Source of the DNA: Tetrapyrgos nigripes
Lineage: Eukaryota > Basidiomycota > Agaricomycetes > Agaricales > Campanellaceae
Direction: 5' to 3'
Length of the DNA: 64,000 nt
NCBI GenBank assembly: GCA_013368315.1
Contig: JAACJM010000253.1
Location: 46,565 to 110,564 of the forward strand
Shown here: positions 23,029 through 32,927 of the stretch, piece by piece
Layout of the letters: each line of letters starts with the position of its first letter
How positions within the stretch are numbered: the first letter of the stretch is position 1
Position numbers and translations under genes: made by a program
The notes under the pieces: generated by a model
What the model was told of the DNA's origin: nothing
The model's input: the letters and a program-made list of their open reading frames with translations, nothing else
Databases searched by the model: none

Positions 23029-23033
23029 GCTGA

Positions 23034-23853
23034 CCCTTCACACAGATATACAGAACCCTACCACCAACACCTTGCCTTACCACCCAACCACTCTCTCTCA
23101 TACCCTGAGTTGGGGAGTAGTACTTGAGTGAGGAGGTGTATGATTTGAATTGGGCAGGGGGGAGTCAGCTGCTTTGGGGTTGGGTGGGTGGGGAGAAGGG
23201 GGTGTGAGGGGAATAGGGGGTAGGATGGGGATGAGGATGGGGATGGGTGAGATTAGTCAGAGTGCTAGTGAGTATAGTGGACTTTTTTTTTTAGTTTGTT
23301 CAGGGTTCTTTTTCTTTGGGGGTTTGGACCTGTTGGAATGTTTTAATGATTATGTGTTCATTTGGCTTTTGGGTATTGGAGAGGAGACAGAGATGACAAT
23401 TTCAGCTATGTTGGGATGGGTTTTCATTCTTTCAGCATTCTTTCTGCTACAGTTTTACATCCCTTTTCTTCCTTTTTTGTCCTTACCTCCTTATCTCTTG
23501 TGTGGATTGTTGGTCATGGTTTTTGTTTTTTTCAAGCCATGTTACTGACAAATTCTCTCTGCCTTCTCTCTCTCTGCTTTCCTCTTGCTTCCTCTCTTCT
23601 TTTCCATGCTTTTCTCCCTGGTTCCACAACTGCAACTTCTTCAAACTGTGACCTACTCAACTCTCTTCCTCCATTTGGAGTATTCTGACAACCATCTCCG
23701 TCAAACCTGACCTTGACTGTTCTATGGATGTGTCTGTGTCCATCCATGTGCTACCAACCCTACTGACCTTACCAATCTACCAATTATCTTGTCAACCAAC
23801 AACTCAACTGGACTCGTCAATGCACATTGCACAAATACAAAATGTACCTGATA
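23034..23853. other. Non-coding or undetermined stretch
   Basis: G-rich then T-rich sequence with short frames only. It differs from copy 2 (51221-52016) by small indels that shift all frames, which argues against a conserved gene. Confidence 0.4.
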
Positions 23854-24150
23854 TTCCTTCCTATTGGTCCTACTGGTCCAACTATTCTGTGATTTGGGCG
23901 TCACTGCTGTACCCACTGTCCTATGTCCTCTGATTTTGGTACTGGAATTACCTACTTTGGCGATGTTGGTGTCAACTACATATGGCATGTATGTCCCTTC
24001 CTATTGGTCCTACTGGTCCTTTGATTCAGTCCAGTCCCAACTATTCTGTGATTTGGGCATCACTGCTGTACCCACTGTCCTATGTCCTCTGATTTTGGTA
24101 CTGGAATTACCTACTTTGGCGATGTTGGTGTCGACTACATATGGCATGTA
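23854..24150. repeat. Imperfect tandem duplication, two ~140-155 bp units
   Basis: The block containing ctattctgtgatttgggc, ctgtcctatgtcctctg and ctacatatggcatgta occurs twice in a row. The second unit has an insertion of about 20 bp (ctttgattcagtccagtc). It is also present in copy 2 at about 52017-52320, so it predates the segmental duplication. Both strands have open frames through it; I see no recognisable product. Confidence 0.7.
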
Positions 24151-24551
24151 GGTCTACATCCCCCCTTCCTCAGGACCTCTGGTGTGGGTTTATGTCTATG
24201 TACACCTTGGTTCACTTCTCTTTGTAATATCTTCTGTTCACTTCCTGCTAGTTCCTTTTTCCCCCCTTTGTTACATTGTTTTGCTCATCCATTTTCAATT
24301 TCCATCTTTGTCTGAACAACAACAGACAACGTTGACATGGTGATAGTAATGTCGCTGGCTGCATTATACATTGATTATGCTACAGTTGTGTTATGGTGTC
24401 AAATTATGATTTATCAAATTAATATCTCTGAGTAACCTTGAAAAATAAGATTACAATCACCTCCAGTTGGCGAAAGATGAGCAATGACCAACAACCAATG
24501 ATCAATGTAGTGATTATGAATAGTGAGCAGTAAATCTGAAAAAGTAAAGCG

Positions 24552-24881
24552 TGTAGCGTATACAAGGTATATACCATATAACGTTTACTATACATCTGAA
24601 AGAAGGGGTATAGGAGAGTTGATCATCCAAGCGAGGACGAAAGAGGAATCGGCTGAGAAGCAGCCAGCAGACACGCTGAAAAGGGACAAATTTCTGCTCG
24701 ACGGATATGTGACCGGATATGTACACGAAAATGAGATATATTTGGAACTTAGATTTAAGTACAAAAAGATGATGTATCTGCAAGCTAGATCTCTGAACAG
24801 AAAGTTGCTATATAGGGATGCATTGTAGTATATTTGATTGGTGTGCAGACATATTGCATATCAAAGCTATTGAAAGAAGTA
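24552..24881. other. Spacer between duplication copies, no gene
   Basis: Homology with copy 2 ends here. A 101-residue frame at 24523-24828 crosses the breakpoint and has no recognisable domain. Confidence 0.4.
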
Positions 24882-25090
24882 CAAAAAGACCTCAAATCGA
24901 GAATCCAGACATAGTAACGGATATGCATCCGAAAAGACAATAAATCCGGCTTCTAGATATGGGTACCAATAGTTCATCGCATATCCACTCAATGGACATA
25001 TGAACTATTGGTACCCATATCTAGAAGCCAGATTTATTGTCTTTTCTCCATAACTATGTCCGGATTCTCGATTATTTGTCCCTTTTTGGC
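24882..25090. repeat. Fold-back element, ~95-bp inverted arms
   Basis: The left arm (24882-24977) and right arm (25000-25090) are inverted complements with a handful of mismatches. For example, tctagatatgggtaccaata on the left pairs with tattggtacccatatctaga on the right. The loop is about 22 nt and itself partly self-complementary. A transcript would form a long hairpin. This is a typical fold-back MITE. Confidence 0.85.
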
Positions 25091-26244
25091 GTGAGAGAAG
25101 TAAGCTAGAGAGAACAGTAATGTGATTGATACACGTGTACCAAAAGGGGAAAAATCGGTGATTAGGAGAGCTCAGCGTAGACACAGTAGATAGGAGCTCG
25201 CAAATACACAGTTAATTTTGTTAAGGCTCAGGCTTGTAAGAGCAATTTTGCAGCAGGGAAGAAAGAGATGCATTAGAGATACAGAGTCTATCTACTTATA
25301 CTCCTCCACACAACCCCAATGCAGAAGATACATGAAAAAAACAATATCAGGAAAAATGTCAGCAGAAAGGAACAGTAATGCAACGTGTTGAAGTTGAGAT
25401 GAGAAGGAACCAGATAGGCATTTATGGGTACAATTGAATAGAAAGGAAGGTGGATTGGTGGATGGTTGAACGGATGATAAAAGCGAAAATGGCCGTTTGA
25501 TTACAAGGCCAAATGAAATGAGGCTGAGTTCTTTACACTTGGTTTCTGCGTGTGGCGGTGCATATTCATCCCGTCTCTTCCCATGCTGTTGTTTCTGGTT
25601 TCCTCCCTGTATTTATTAACATGACCAAACAATGACGTTATCTCAATATCTTTGCGACTGGTAACTAAAGTTTCTCTCACTTTGTTCTCTTTTTTCTTTG
25701 TCTTGTCCTTTTGTATTGCTTTCCTTTCTCTTTTGATATTTTTCATTTTTCATTATTCTCTGTCTCTGGATCTCTCATCTTCTTATTCATCACTTGCTTT
25801 GCTTTTCCCCCCTCTCTTCTAGGGCTGGGCGCTGTACCATACACTGACGGTGTACGGGTACTGTATATACGGTGCTGTACCCGTACTGTGTCAGACTCTC
25901 AAAGACATTGGTACGGGACGGTCTGACCCGTCTCAACCCGTACCGAATACGGTCAGTATGGCCGTCAGGTACAGTAATCTCCCTTTTAATGCATACCCCC
26001 CTTAATGCATACTCCCTCCTAATGCATAGAATTTTGGCATTCCCAGGTTGGTTTGGCTGGGTTAATGCATAACTCTCTCATTTCGGGGTACCCAAACTGC
26101 ATACCTTCCATATATGTATACAGGTTAGTCAGGTCTGAATAAAAATTCACTTTTCTTCACATATTCACACTTTGGGTACGCTAAAAAAACGCTAAAAATA
26201 CTGAGGTGGGATCCGCTCGCCTTGCTCAGTGCTGGCAGTCACCC
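25091..26244. other. Spacer with GTAC-rich palindromes and a taatgcata repeat
   Basis: Around 25851-25885 gtacgggtac and gtacccgtac form a perfect 10-bp inverted repeat inside a gtac-rich region that begins tagggctgggcg, reminiscent of a hAT MITE terminus without a visible partner end. At 25988-26070 the word taatgcata occurs four times. No gene is seen. Confidence 0.4.
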
Positions 26245-26557
26245 ATGCCTAAGAAACTTTCCAAAAATCCCGTCTCTGCCCTGAAAAAGGGCCTCTCCAT
26301 CCTTCAAAAGAATACCAAGGCCTGCGCAGACGAGATTAGGGGCAGACGAGATTGACTATGAAGATGGGACAGAAGAGTTGGAAAAGGGTATTTATGAGGC
26401 TGTGAAGGAAGCTCAAGATGCACTGGAAAATCTTGAGATCAACGGTGGTGACGATGACGGTGATGATGCTCCTTTGGAGCCAGCACCCACACGCCGCGAG
26501 GCACTTCAGGCTGTCGCATCGAGTATATACAAGAAGAAAGAAAAAGAAAAAGATTAG
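26245..26557 (+). pseudogene. Small broken ORF of unknown function
   Basis: The frame from ATG 26245 (MPKKLSKNPVSALKKG) runs to ACADEI. A tandem duplication of the 16-bp segment gcagacgagattaggg then shifts it. In the new frame it continues DYEDGTEELEKG through an acidic stretch to a lysine-rich end and a TAG at 26555-26557. Removing one repeat gives one continuous protein-like frame of about 98 residues. No domain is recognised. Confidence 0.45.
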
Positions 26558-26889
26558 ATTGGATAAATATATGATTTTTCTTTCTTTTCATTGAATGCGC
26601 TGGTAGTGCTCCGGTTTCTTTCTTCTTTTATCAGCCGATGGCCCAGTCCTTTCTTTCTTCTGGTCGTCTAAGTGCTAGGTTTCCTCAGCATAGGGCGGGA
26701 GGCGGGGGAATGTTATGCGTGAGTAGGAATTGCCTAATCCATATGCTACGTGCCAGCAGCTTCACTGCCTTTGCTTCCAACCACCATGTCATCCCTACTA
26801 CGTGTGATTGTAGGAGACATCCACCATGGCATTTACAGTTAACTTGAACAAAATAATATCTGCTTTAATCACAAACAAGGGGTCTTCAA
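26558..26889. other. Spacer, no gene seen
   Basis: Short frames only. Confidence 0.4.
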
Positions 26890-27385
26890 AATGATATGAC
26901 CAGACCGGACGTTCCTTTTTGGTCATAAGCTCCAGCTTGACCCCCCCTCCCCCCTCTCCTTCCTAAAATGGTAAGTGATAAGATAAATATTGCTTACAAA
27001 TCATGAAACCAGATCAATTTTTCCTCCTGGTTATCTCTCAGGCCCTCTGCTCACCTACAGATGCAGTAGATTAGTGATATATTCTGTGTGACACCTATCA
27101 TATTGAGGTAGCAAATCATTTTCTGACAATGTTTGTGATGTGGCACTGGTGGTGACATCACTGATCATGGGAATTACATGCCATTTAAAGCTGAGAATGG
27201 GCCTGAAAGGTCATTACACATAGCTTTTATGGGTCCTGAGTATGTTTTGTGCACTTTCAGATCCAAATTGCCTCATAAAGTAAGTCTATACACCCTTCAG
27301 GTGATGATGTACCTTTTGGTCATAAGGTCTCTCCAGACCCCCCCTCCCCCCCAAGGTCTGGTCTCAGGTAGACAAATTTAAGACC
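26890..27385. repeat. Dispersed ~490-bp repeat, diverged member
   Basis: It shows the same order of landmarks as 20150-20635: a ggacgttcc head, a C-rich run, ataagata, gaggtagcaaat, tgacatcac, a second C-rich run and ggtctcaggtagac. Many substitutions show this copy is older than the segmental duplication. The remaining sequence to 27734 contains no gene. Confidence 0.6.
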
Positions 27386-27857
27386 CCTTGATCACAAACA
27401 AGACTCTGCCTCTGCCTAAAGCAGCTCAATAACGGTGAATACCAGTGGTTGTCAAAGCAAGAAGGAATGGTAAGGGTCTCTTAAGGGTCTCTTAAGTGCC
27501 TGGTAACCGTTTGTTACGCGTCTATTGAGTGTCTTGTAAGTATAAAAGGCTGGAGGAATGACTGTACAGTGTGTTTCTTTCTCCCCTTTCCCTCACTTCT
27601 GCCAGTCACAGTGTATCTTGCATGCACTGGTGTGTATCTATCTCGTTTTTCATATCATCTCTATCTTATCCTTTTGTTTCTTACATTCAGAGTCTAAATC
27701 TACACTCCTTACCCCCCAATCCTTCATTCTCAACGAACTTCGTCTGTTTCTTTTCTCTCCGTAAGTCGTTAACCGTAAATCTTTGTGACAATTGTTTCCC
27801 AACACTAAATGTATATGTAGAACCAGCGATAATTTGCCCCGTGCAACCCATCTCAAA

Positions 27858-29699
27858 ATGTCTCTTCCTTGTGGGCCCAATCGCGAACGCAAGCGTAAAA
27901 GTAAGTTGTTAGAAACTTTACATGGAGTGATTGAGGTTTTATTGACCGAAGTTAGCAATAGAATCATCGGATTCTGATTCAGGCGCAGACACTCCCCAAA
28001 TAGCGACTAATCCTTTCACAAAATCCTACAAGAAAGGCACGGGAAAAAGCGAAAACTCAGATCCTTCCCTTGAGCTTGTGAAAGGGAGGAAATCTGTTGT
28101 CCGTGTCATCACCATTGATGAGGCACCAGAGGTTTGGCTGATCCCTCATAGTGATACACCAATCGCATACATTCTTGATTTGAATGGGAAGCTGGAGTGT
28201 CTTTCCAATGGTGACAGAATGCTGACTGTTGATGGCTTCATCAAGGAGGTATGTTCTGAAGTCCTTTATCTGATCCAATATTGCATCTCACACTTAATAG
28301 TGCCAGGATCAGGATGCGTGGGGTGGTGATACAGGTACAGGGAAGTTTCATCGGTAGGTCACCATTGCCATCTTTGTTTGATTTAACTCACTGAAGCTTC
28401 GTGGGCCATAGAGGTGTTCAGAACCTCAAGACCTACATCTCAGAAGAAGACTTCAAGTACCTCAAGAGTTTTCCGGATCTCGATTCAGACCTCAAGATTG
28501 CCCAGTATGCTTCTTACTGTGATGCTCATCCTCATGAAAACGTCCAAGGTGAGACTCGGGATCATACTCTACTTTATTTATTATGTCTAAGCATTAATAT
28601 TAAGCTTGGTGGATGCATAAGGAAAGCTATCCTTGGCTCCTGTCACCGCTGAATCGACACCTCTCGTTGATGAATCCTTCTCATTGGGACGTTGTCCCTG
28701 CTAACACAAATATGATTGAGGGTAGCCATGCACAAGACAATCAAGTGACTGGAATTCAGCACAGTCTGCTTGACAGCATTCATTTGTGAGTTTCTTATAA
28801 CATACTTATTGGTTCTGTTTGCGGACTGACAGCATTACCCAGGTGTAAGCAGTTTGACGATGACACTGCTCAAACTGTTCTTGCCTCAAAAGCTAGCTCT
28901 GTCCTTTCTAAAAGCAACAACACCGTTCTAGATCATTTCAAAGCTCGGAGAAGTCGTCAAGAGACTCAGTGCAAGCGCCAGAAATTATCGCAGCTGGAGG
29001 GAGATCTTACTGCAGAGCTCAAGGCCAGTCAGGATCGGTCAAAACAACTGCAGCAGCAGATCAAAGGTATTAAGGAGGCACGAAAGTGCTCACCAACAAA
29101 GTCCCCCAGCACAGCCACTTCTACTCGACTACCCTCATCACATATGTTGATTGACTACATTTTGTAGCTTTGCAATTCATGTACGTATCAAAGATCTTCT
29201 TGAACGCTTGACTGTGCTGCAAAGCCTTTCAACGCCTCGCTCAAATAGGGTTGTATCAGTAGCTACACCATCATCTGGCAAGTCTAGCTCAGGTGGATCA
29301 GGCACTCCAATGGATCCTGGTGTGTTTTCCTTCTCTGTCATCATGCGCATTCACTGATACGTTCCACTAATGGCAGTGCTTATTGACTTCGACATTCCAG
29401 CACCACGTCACAGTGCAGACACCCCATCGCTTTATTCCCCCTTGAGATTTTCAGTTCCAGGCACATCTAATTACATGCAGACGCCGCTTCGCAAAGTCTG
29501 GAACCGTGCTACGCAGCTTTCCGAAAATGCTGATAATTGGGATTGGGAAACAATCAATGCAGCGTTAGTGGAGTGCGATGGCCCAGCCCCAGCCCCAAAC
29601 TCTTACTACTTTGCTACCTCCCCCTCAGGCGAACCTAGGCTATACCCAGTGGAAGGAAACGAAGATATCCTTGCATCATTCCCTGCTCCATCAAAATAA
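27858..29699 (+). CDS. Uncharacterised Agaricomycete family protein, intact copy
   Basis: An eight-exon model reads through without stops: 27858-27900, 27956-28248, 28307-28353, 28397-28548, 28605-28785, 28843-29163, 29225-29319 and 29377-29699, giving 484 residues. All introns have GT..AG ends and lengths of 43-61 nt. The protein starts MSLPCGPNRERKRK, has an acidic DSDSGAD stretch, VITIDEAPEVWLIPHSD, ISEEDFKYLKSFPDLDSD, then WWMHKESYPWLL and TNMIEGSHAQDN, and a predicted coiled coil near KLSQLEGDLTAELK. The W-W-x-H-K and TN-x2-EG-x-H-x2-N pattern recurs in many predicted mushroom proteins of unknown role, often multicopy; transposon origin is possible but unproven. The first splice site and the intron at 29164 (gtagct donor) are the weakest points. 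Confidence 0.6.
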
Positions 29700-30139
29700 T
29701 GATTTAGTTGCAGTATTGTTTTCTTTGAGTCATTTCTCTTCCATTTTATTATGTTCTATTCGTAGTAGTATGTTCTTACATTACAGTCAATATAAGTAGC
29801 CTAATGTCCGTACAAAACATTGGAAAAACAGCCATTTGAGTGCTCGAAGATGACAGTGGGAACTTAGGCACTTATCAAAAGGTGAACCGTAACTTTTGCT
29901 GTGATGTAGCCACAACCTTTTCTATTATTTTAGTAGACAGTCATGGCTTAACTTGTGCTCATGAAATCATACTTTAGGCAGAGAAATGCGCACTGCCGAT
30001 AGAGGACCTCACTCAAACCTTACTTCGATAGACCATAAGTTGCATCTTACTAATCACTATTTGTCATTCTCACCTTTTTTCTTTTGCTCAAGTTCGTCAT
30101 GTGTAATCCAATATTCTCTGCCGTCAGCGTCGGGAATGC

Positions 30140-30502
30140 ATGGCGCTGGCATGTTTCCGGCATTTTGGTGTAGCTCCAGACACGACATTTGATCTCCGGA
30201 CAGGACATCTTATCAGCATTCCTAATCAAAGGCAGATATACCAAATACGGAAGGAAAACTTTTTCTTTTTCTTTCTTTTCGTTACTACCGCTGTCGCATC
30301 CCTTCAGCGGTACATTCAAAATGATGATGATCAATACTCAAGGAAGTTACCGTTGCCCTCAAGGACATGCTCTAATTCTCCTGCGCCAATGTCAACTTGG
30401 CACACCAGTACCTGGGTCCCGTTACAGCGTGACATCAAACAACACGTCGATGTAGACTTGGTCTATGGACTGGAGTCAAGTGAGTACGCGGTGGAGAAGT
30501 GA
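30140..30502 (+). other. Possible short gene, copy 2 counterpart of 7650-8054
   Basis: An open frame of 120 residues contains DTTFDLRTGHLIS, a T-rich segment that may be an intron, and the C-terminal DVDLVYGLESSEYAVEK. The upstream sequence has an 84-bp deletion relative to copy 1. No domain is recognised. Confidence 0.25.
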
Positions 30503-30701
30503 GAAGACGGTCGAGACGTTGAGAGAGCGGAGGGAGGGGGTGTCCTGTAGGTAGACAATTCAGTAAGTATTCGAAATAAATCAATATTTTGATTGGTCCA
30601 TGAGAAACATCCGGGATGGAAATGGACGCTGGCTGGGCCAATATTTTCGATGATTCCAGTGCAGATAGAGAAAGTGGGAAGACTGTGGATGGAGGGCAGA
30701 A

Positions 30702-32836
30702 CGCGCTCAGAAGTCGGAGACTTCCAAAAACAGATATTCACGTGCTGGGAAATATTTGAGACGCGTCTTGCCCACATCTATTTAAATGTCCGTGCGCAAC
30801 AGCCTATGGATCTATCACTAGGGTGTATTACGAGGCCGAAGAATGAGGCTGAGTTCTTTACACCCATGTTCCGCTTGTGGCTATATGAATTGTTCCCGTT
30901 TTTTCCCGGTACTTTCTCTCCGGTTTTTCCCTTGCCCCCTCACCGCTACATACTGGTATTGCATGTTTTTGCGGCGACCCTCGCTAATTCGTCTAAATCA
31001 CCATTAGGGCTCCTGGCGGATCGGATTTGACTCGGATGCGGATGCATCCGCTCGGATTTGGCGAGTCAAACATCCTAATCCGCATCTGCGGATAGCATCC
31101 GACAATCCGCCGGATTAATCCGCGGATGGTAGCCACCCATGCTGTGTCGCAATACTGAGTCTTTTTCTACATTTTTTTTGATCCTTTTAATGTAATTTTG
31201 TCTATTACTATGCTTCGATGTACTGTACTTACAGTAATTACTGGATTTCTCAAATACAGAGTCTTTTGGCGTGCAAACAATAGAGGTTCTCACGCCAACT
31301 AGACCATTGTTGGTGTCCGTATTTGGACCATATCCTGTTGTTCTAAAGCACATGTTGCTTTCGGAGATACAAAAATCAAGAATGACATGTATAGAACCTT
31401 GGGGACTGACCTAAATAAGGTAACAACAGCCGTTGGACAACACCTTCCCACGCCATTAATCCATCCGCAGATAATCCTCGGATTGGTCGGATGGTATCCG
31501 TCGGATATTGAGCTCTCAGAGAGGCCATCCGCCATCCGAATCCGAGTGGTTATCGCTCGGATTGTCGGATGCCATCCGATCCGCCAGGAGCCCTAATCAC
31601 CATCGTTACAATAATCATTCTCCCTGTCTTTCTCGGTCAGGTCGACGCTGCACTATACTGCATTCCTGCCCACCTCCAACTCAATCGGCGTGTAAGCTTC
31701 TCATTGTCACCAGCCTCTCCTCTCTGCTTCTCTCCTTGCAAATAAAAAAGCTGTAGTATCTATATATTTGTACATGAGAACAAAATTAATGACTAGTCTA
31801 TGGTAAGTCCTGTGGCCTCGTACTCGCCACGCCTCGGCGCTGGCCCACACCCCTTTCATAAAAATACCAAGACAACTTGACTTTTTCCCACTTTTCACCT
31901 TCGTCCAGCCTCATCGGTACACCATCTGACAATAGTACGACGGACTGGGTTCCCTCAACCTGCAACGCTCGTTCAAGGCGTTGGTGCGAAGGATGGGACG
32001 GATGATATGGAGTTGGGGATAGACTTGGGATAGACGGAATCAGTCTAACCGTAAGGAGAAGGAAGACGATAGGAAGACTTCTGGTGTAAGGAGCATGAAT
32101 CAGCAGATTAGACGAGTTAAAGAAAAAGGGAGAAAGATCTTGGAAAGATCAAATATAGTAAGAACGAATAACAATTGAACGGAGGTTTCTATAGGTAGGG
32201 CAAATAACCCTACCGCAGTGGTCAGTCCCAGTCGGTATGGGACAATAACTAATGCCGTTGACGGACATAGATTTCTGGGGGAAACCATATGCTACTATCA
32301 TTAGTGGATAGATATAGTAGTATGTCTTCTCGTTTTGATCATCGTTCTTTAGCATATACTCATGTCAGACATCAGCACGCACTATGACTAAACAAATTTT
32401 TACCTTCGAGAAGACTGGTACTCGCTGAAAACAGCTCTTTGATCTACTACGCAACTAGCTAACGTTCGTCGAGATGATTACCTGGTACTTTGATGGTTGG
32501 AACTTGGAGCTGGTCAAAATGAGAACAACTTTAAACTTATGCCAGCTGCCAGTGATCTACCGACGGTTTAACAACATAGTACCCTGAGGCGCCAACTTTG
32601 AAGCTCAAGAACAAATAGCATTGGCAAAGTATACATATGTAGTACGTACATCTCTCTTACCGTTGTTTTTCCTTCACATTCTATGGATGTCATCGTTCTT
32701 CTCAGTTCATCTGAATCGTCTCTATGCACATATTCGGAGGAAAGGAAAGAGAAAACTCAAAGCGTTATATAGCCCCGGTAGTATGTCATCATATGTATCA
32801 CGAAAAGAAAACAAAAGAAAAAAGGAAAGACTCGGA
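30702..32836. other. 2.1-kb segment present only in copy 2
   Basis: Copy 1 runs directly from ggagggcaga to gggtgaatg at 8250; copy 2 has 2.1 kb between these points. It contains a hAT MITE (31005-31595) and otherwise only short frames. The stretch gaatgaggctgagttctttacac near 30842 resembles 25517-25543 in the spacer, suggesting shared repeat sequence. It is unclear whether this is an insertion in copy 2 or a deletion in copy 1. Confidence 0.6.
31005..31595. mobile_element. hAT-type MITE with 8-bp target duplication
   Basis: The terminal inverted repeat starts TAGGGCTCCTGGCGGATCGG and matches the reverse complement of the other end for 22 bp. The 8-bp sequence ATCACCAT flanks both sides (30997-31004 and 31596-31603). 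An 8-bp duplication is the hAT hallmark. The subterminal 150 bp at both ends are packed with CGGAT/ATCCG words, typical of hAT transposase binding arrays. No transposase is encoded. Confidence 0.9.
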
Positions 32837-32927
32837 AGGGTGAATGAAAGGTTATGTAGAGACTCACCTCCTCGTCCCGTCCAGACGCCTGGAAGGAGTG
32901 ACGCGCTGACAAATCACTCCTCACTCC

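Larger units (their letters stand above)
5207..24551 (+). repeat. Segmental duplication, copy 1
   Basis: This 19.3-kb block matches 27735-52728 in the same orientation with collinear genes. Differences are mostly single bases and small indels. Larger ones are an 84-bp segment at 7586-7670 only here, a 194-bp tandem duplication at 22338-22725 only here, a long WD40 array here, and two multi-kilobase segments only in copy 2 (30702-32836 and about 34067-40276). Homology stops near 24551, after tgaaaaagtaaagcgt. Confidence 0.93.

Noticed and set aside
30593..31030. 145-residue plus-strand ORF in the copy-2-specific region
   Set aside because: Its end reads into the hAT MITE terminus and it has no recognisable domain; likely chance.
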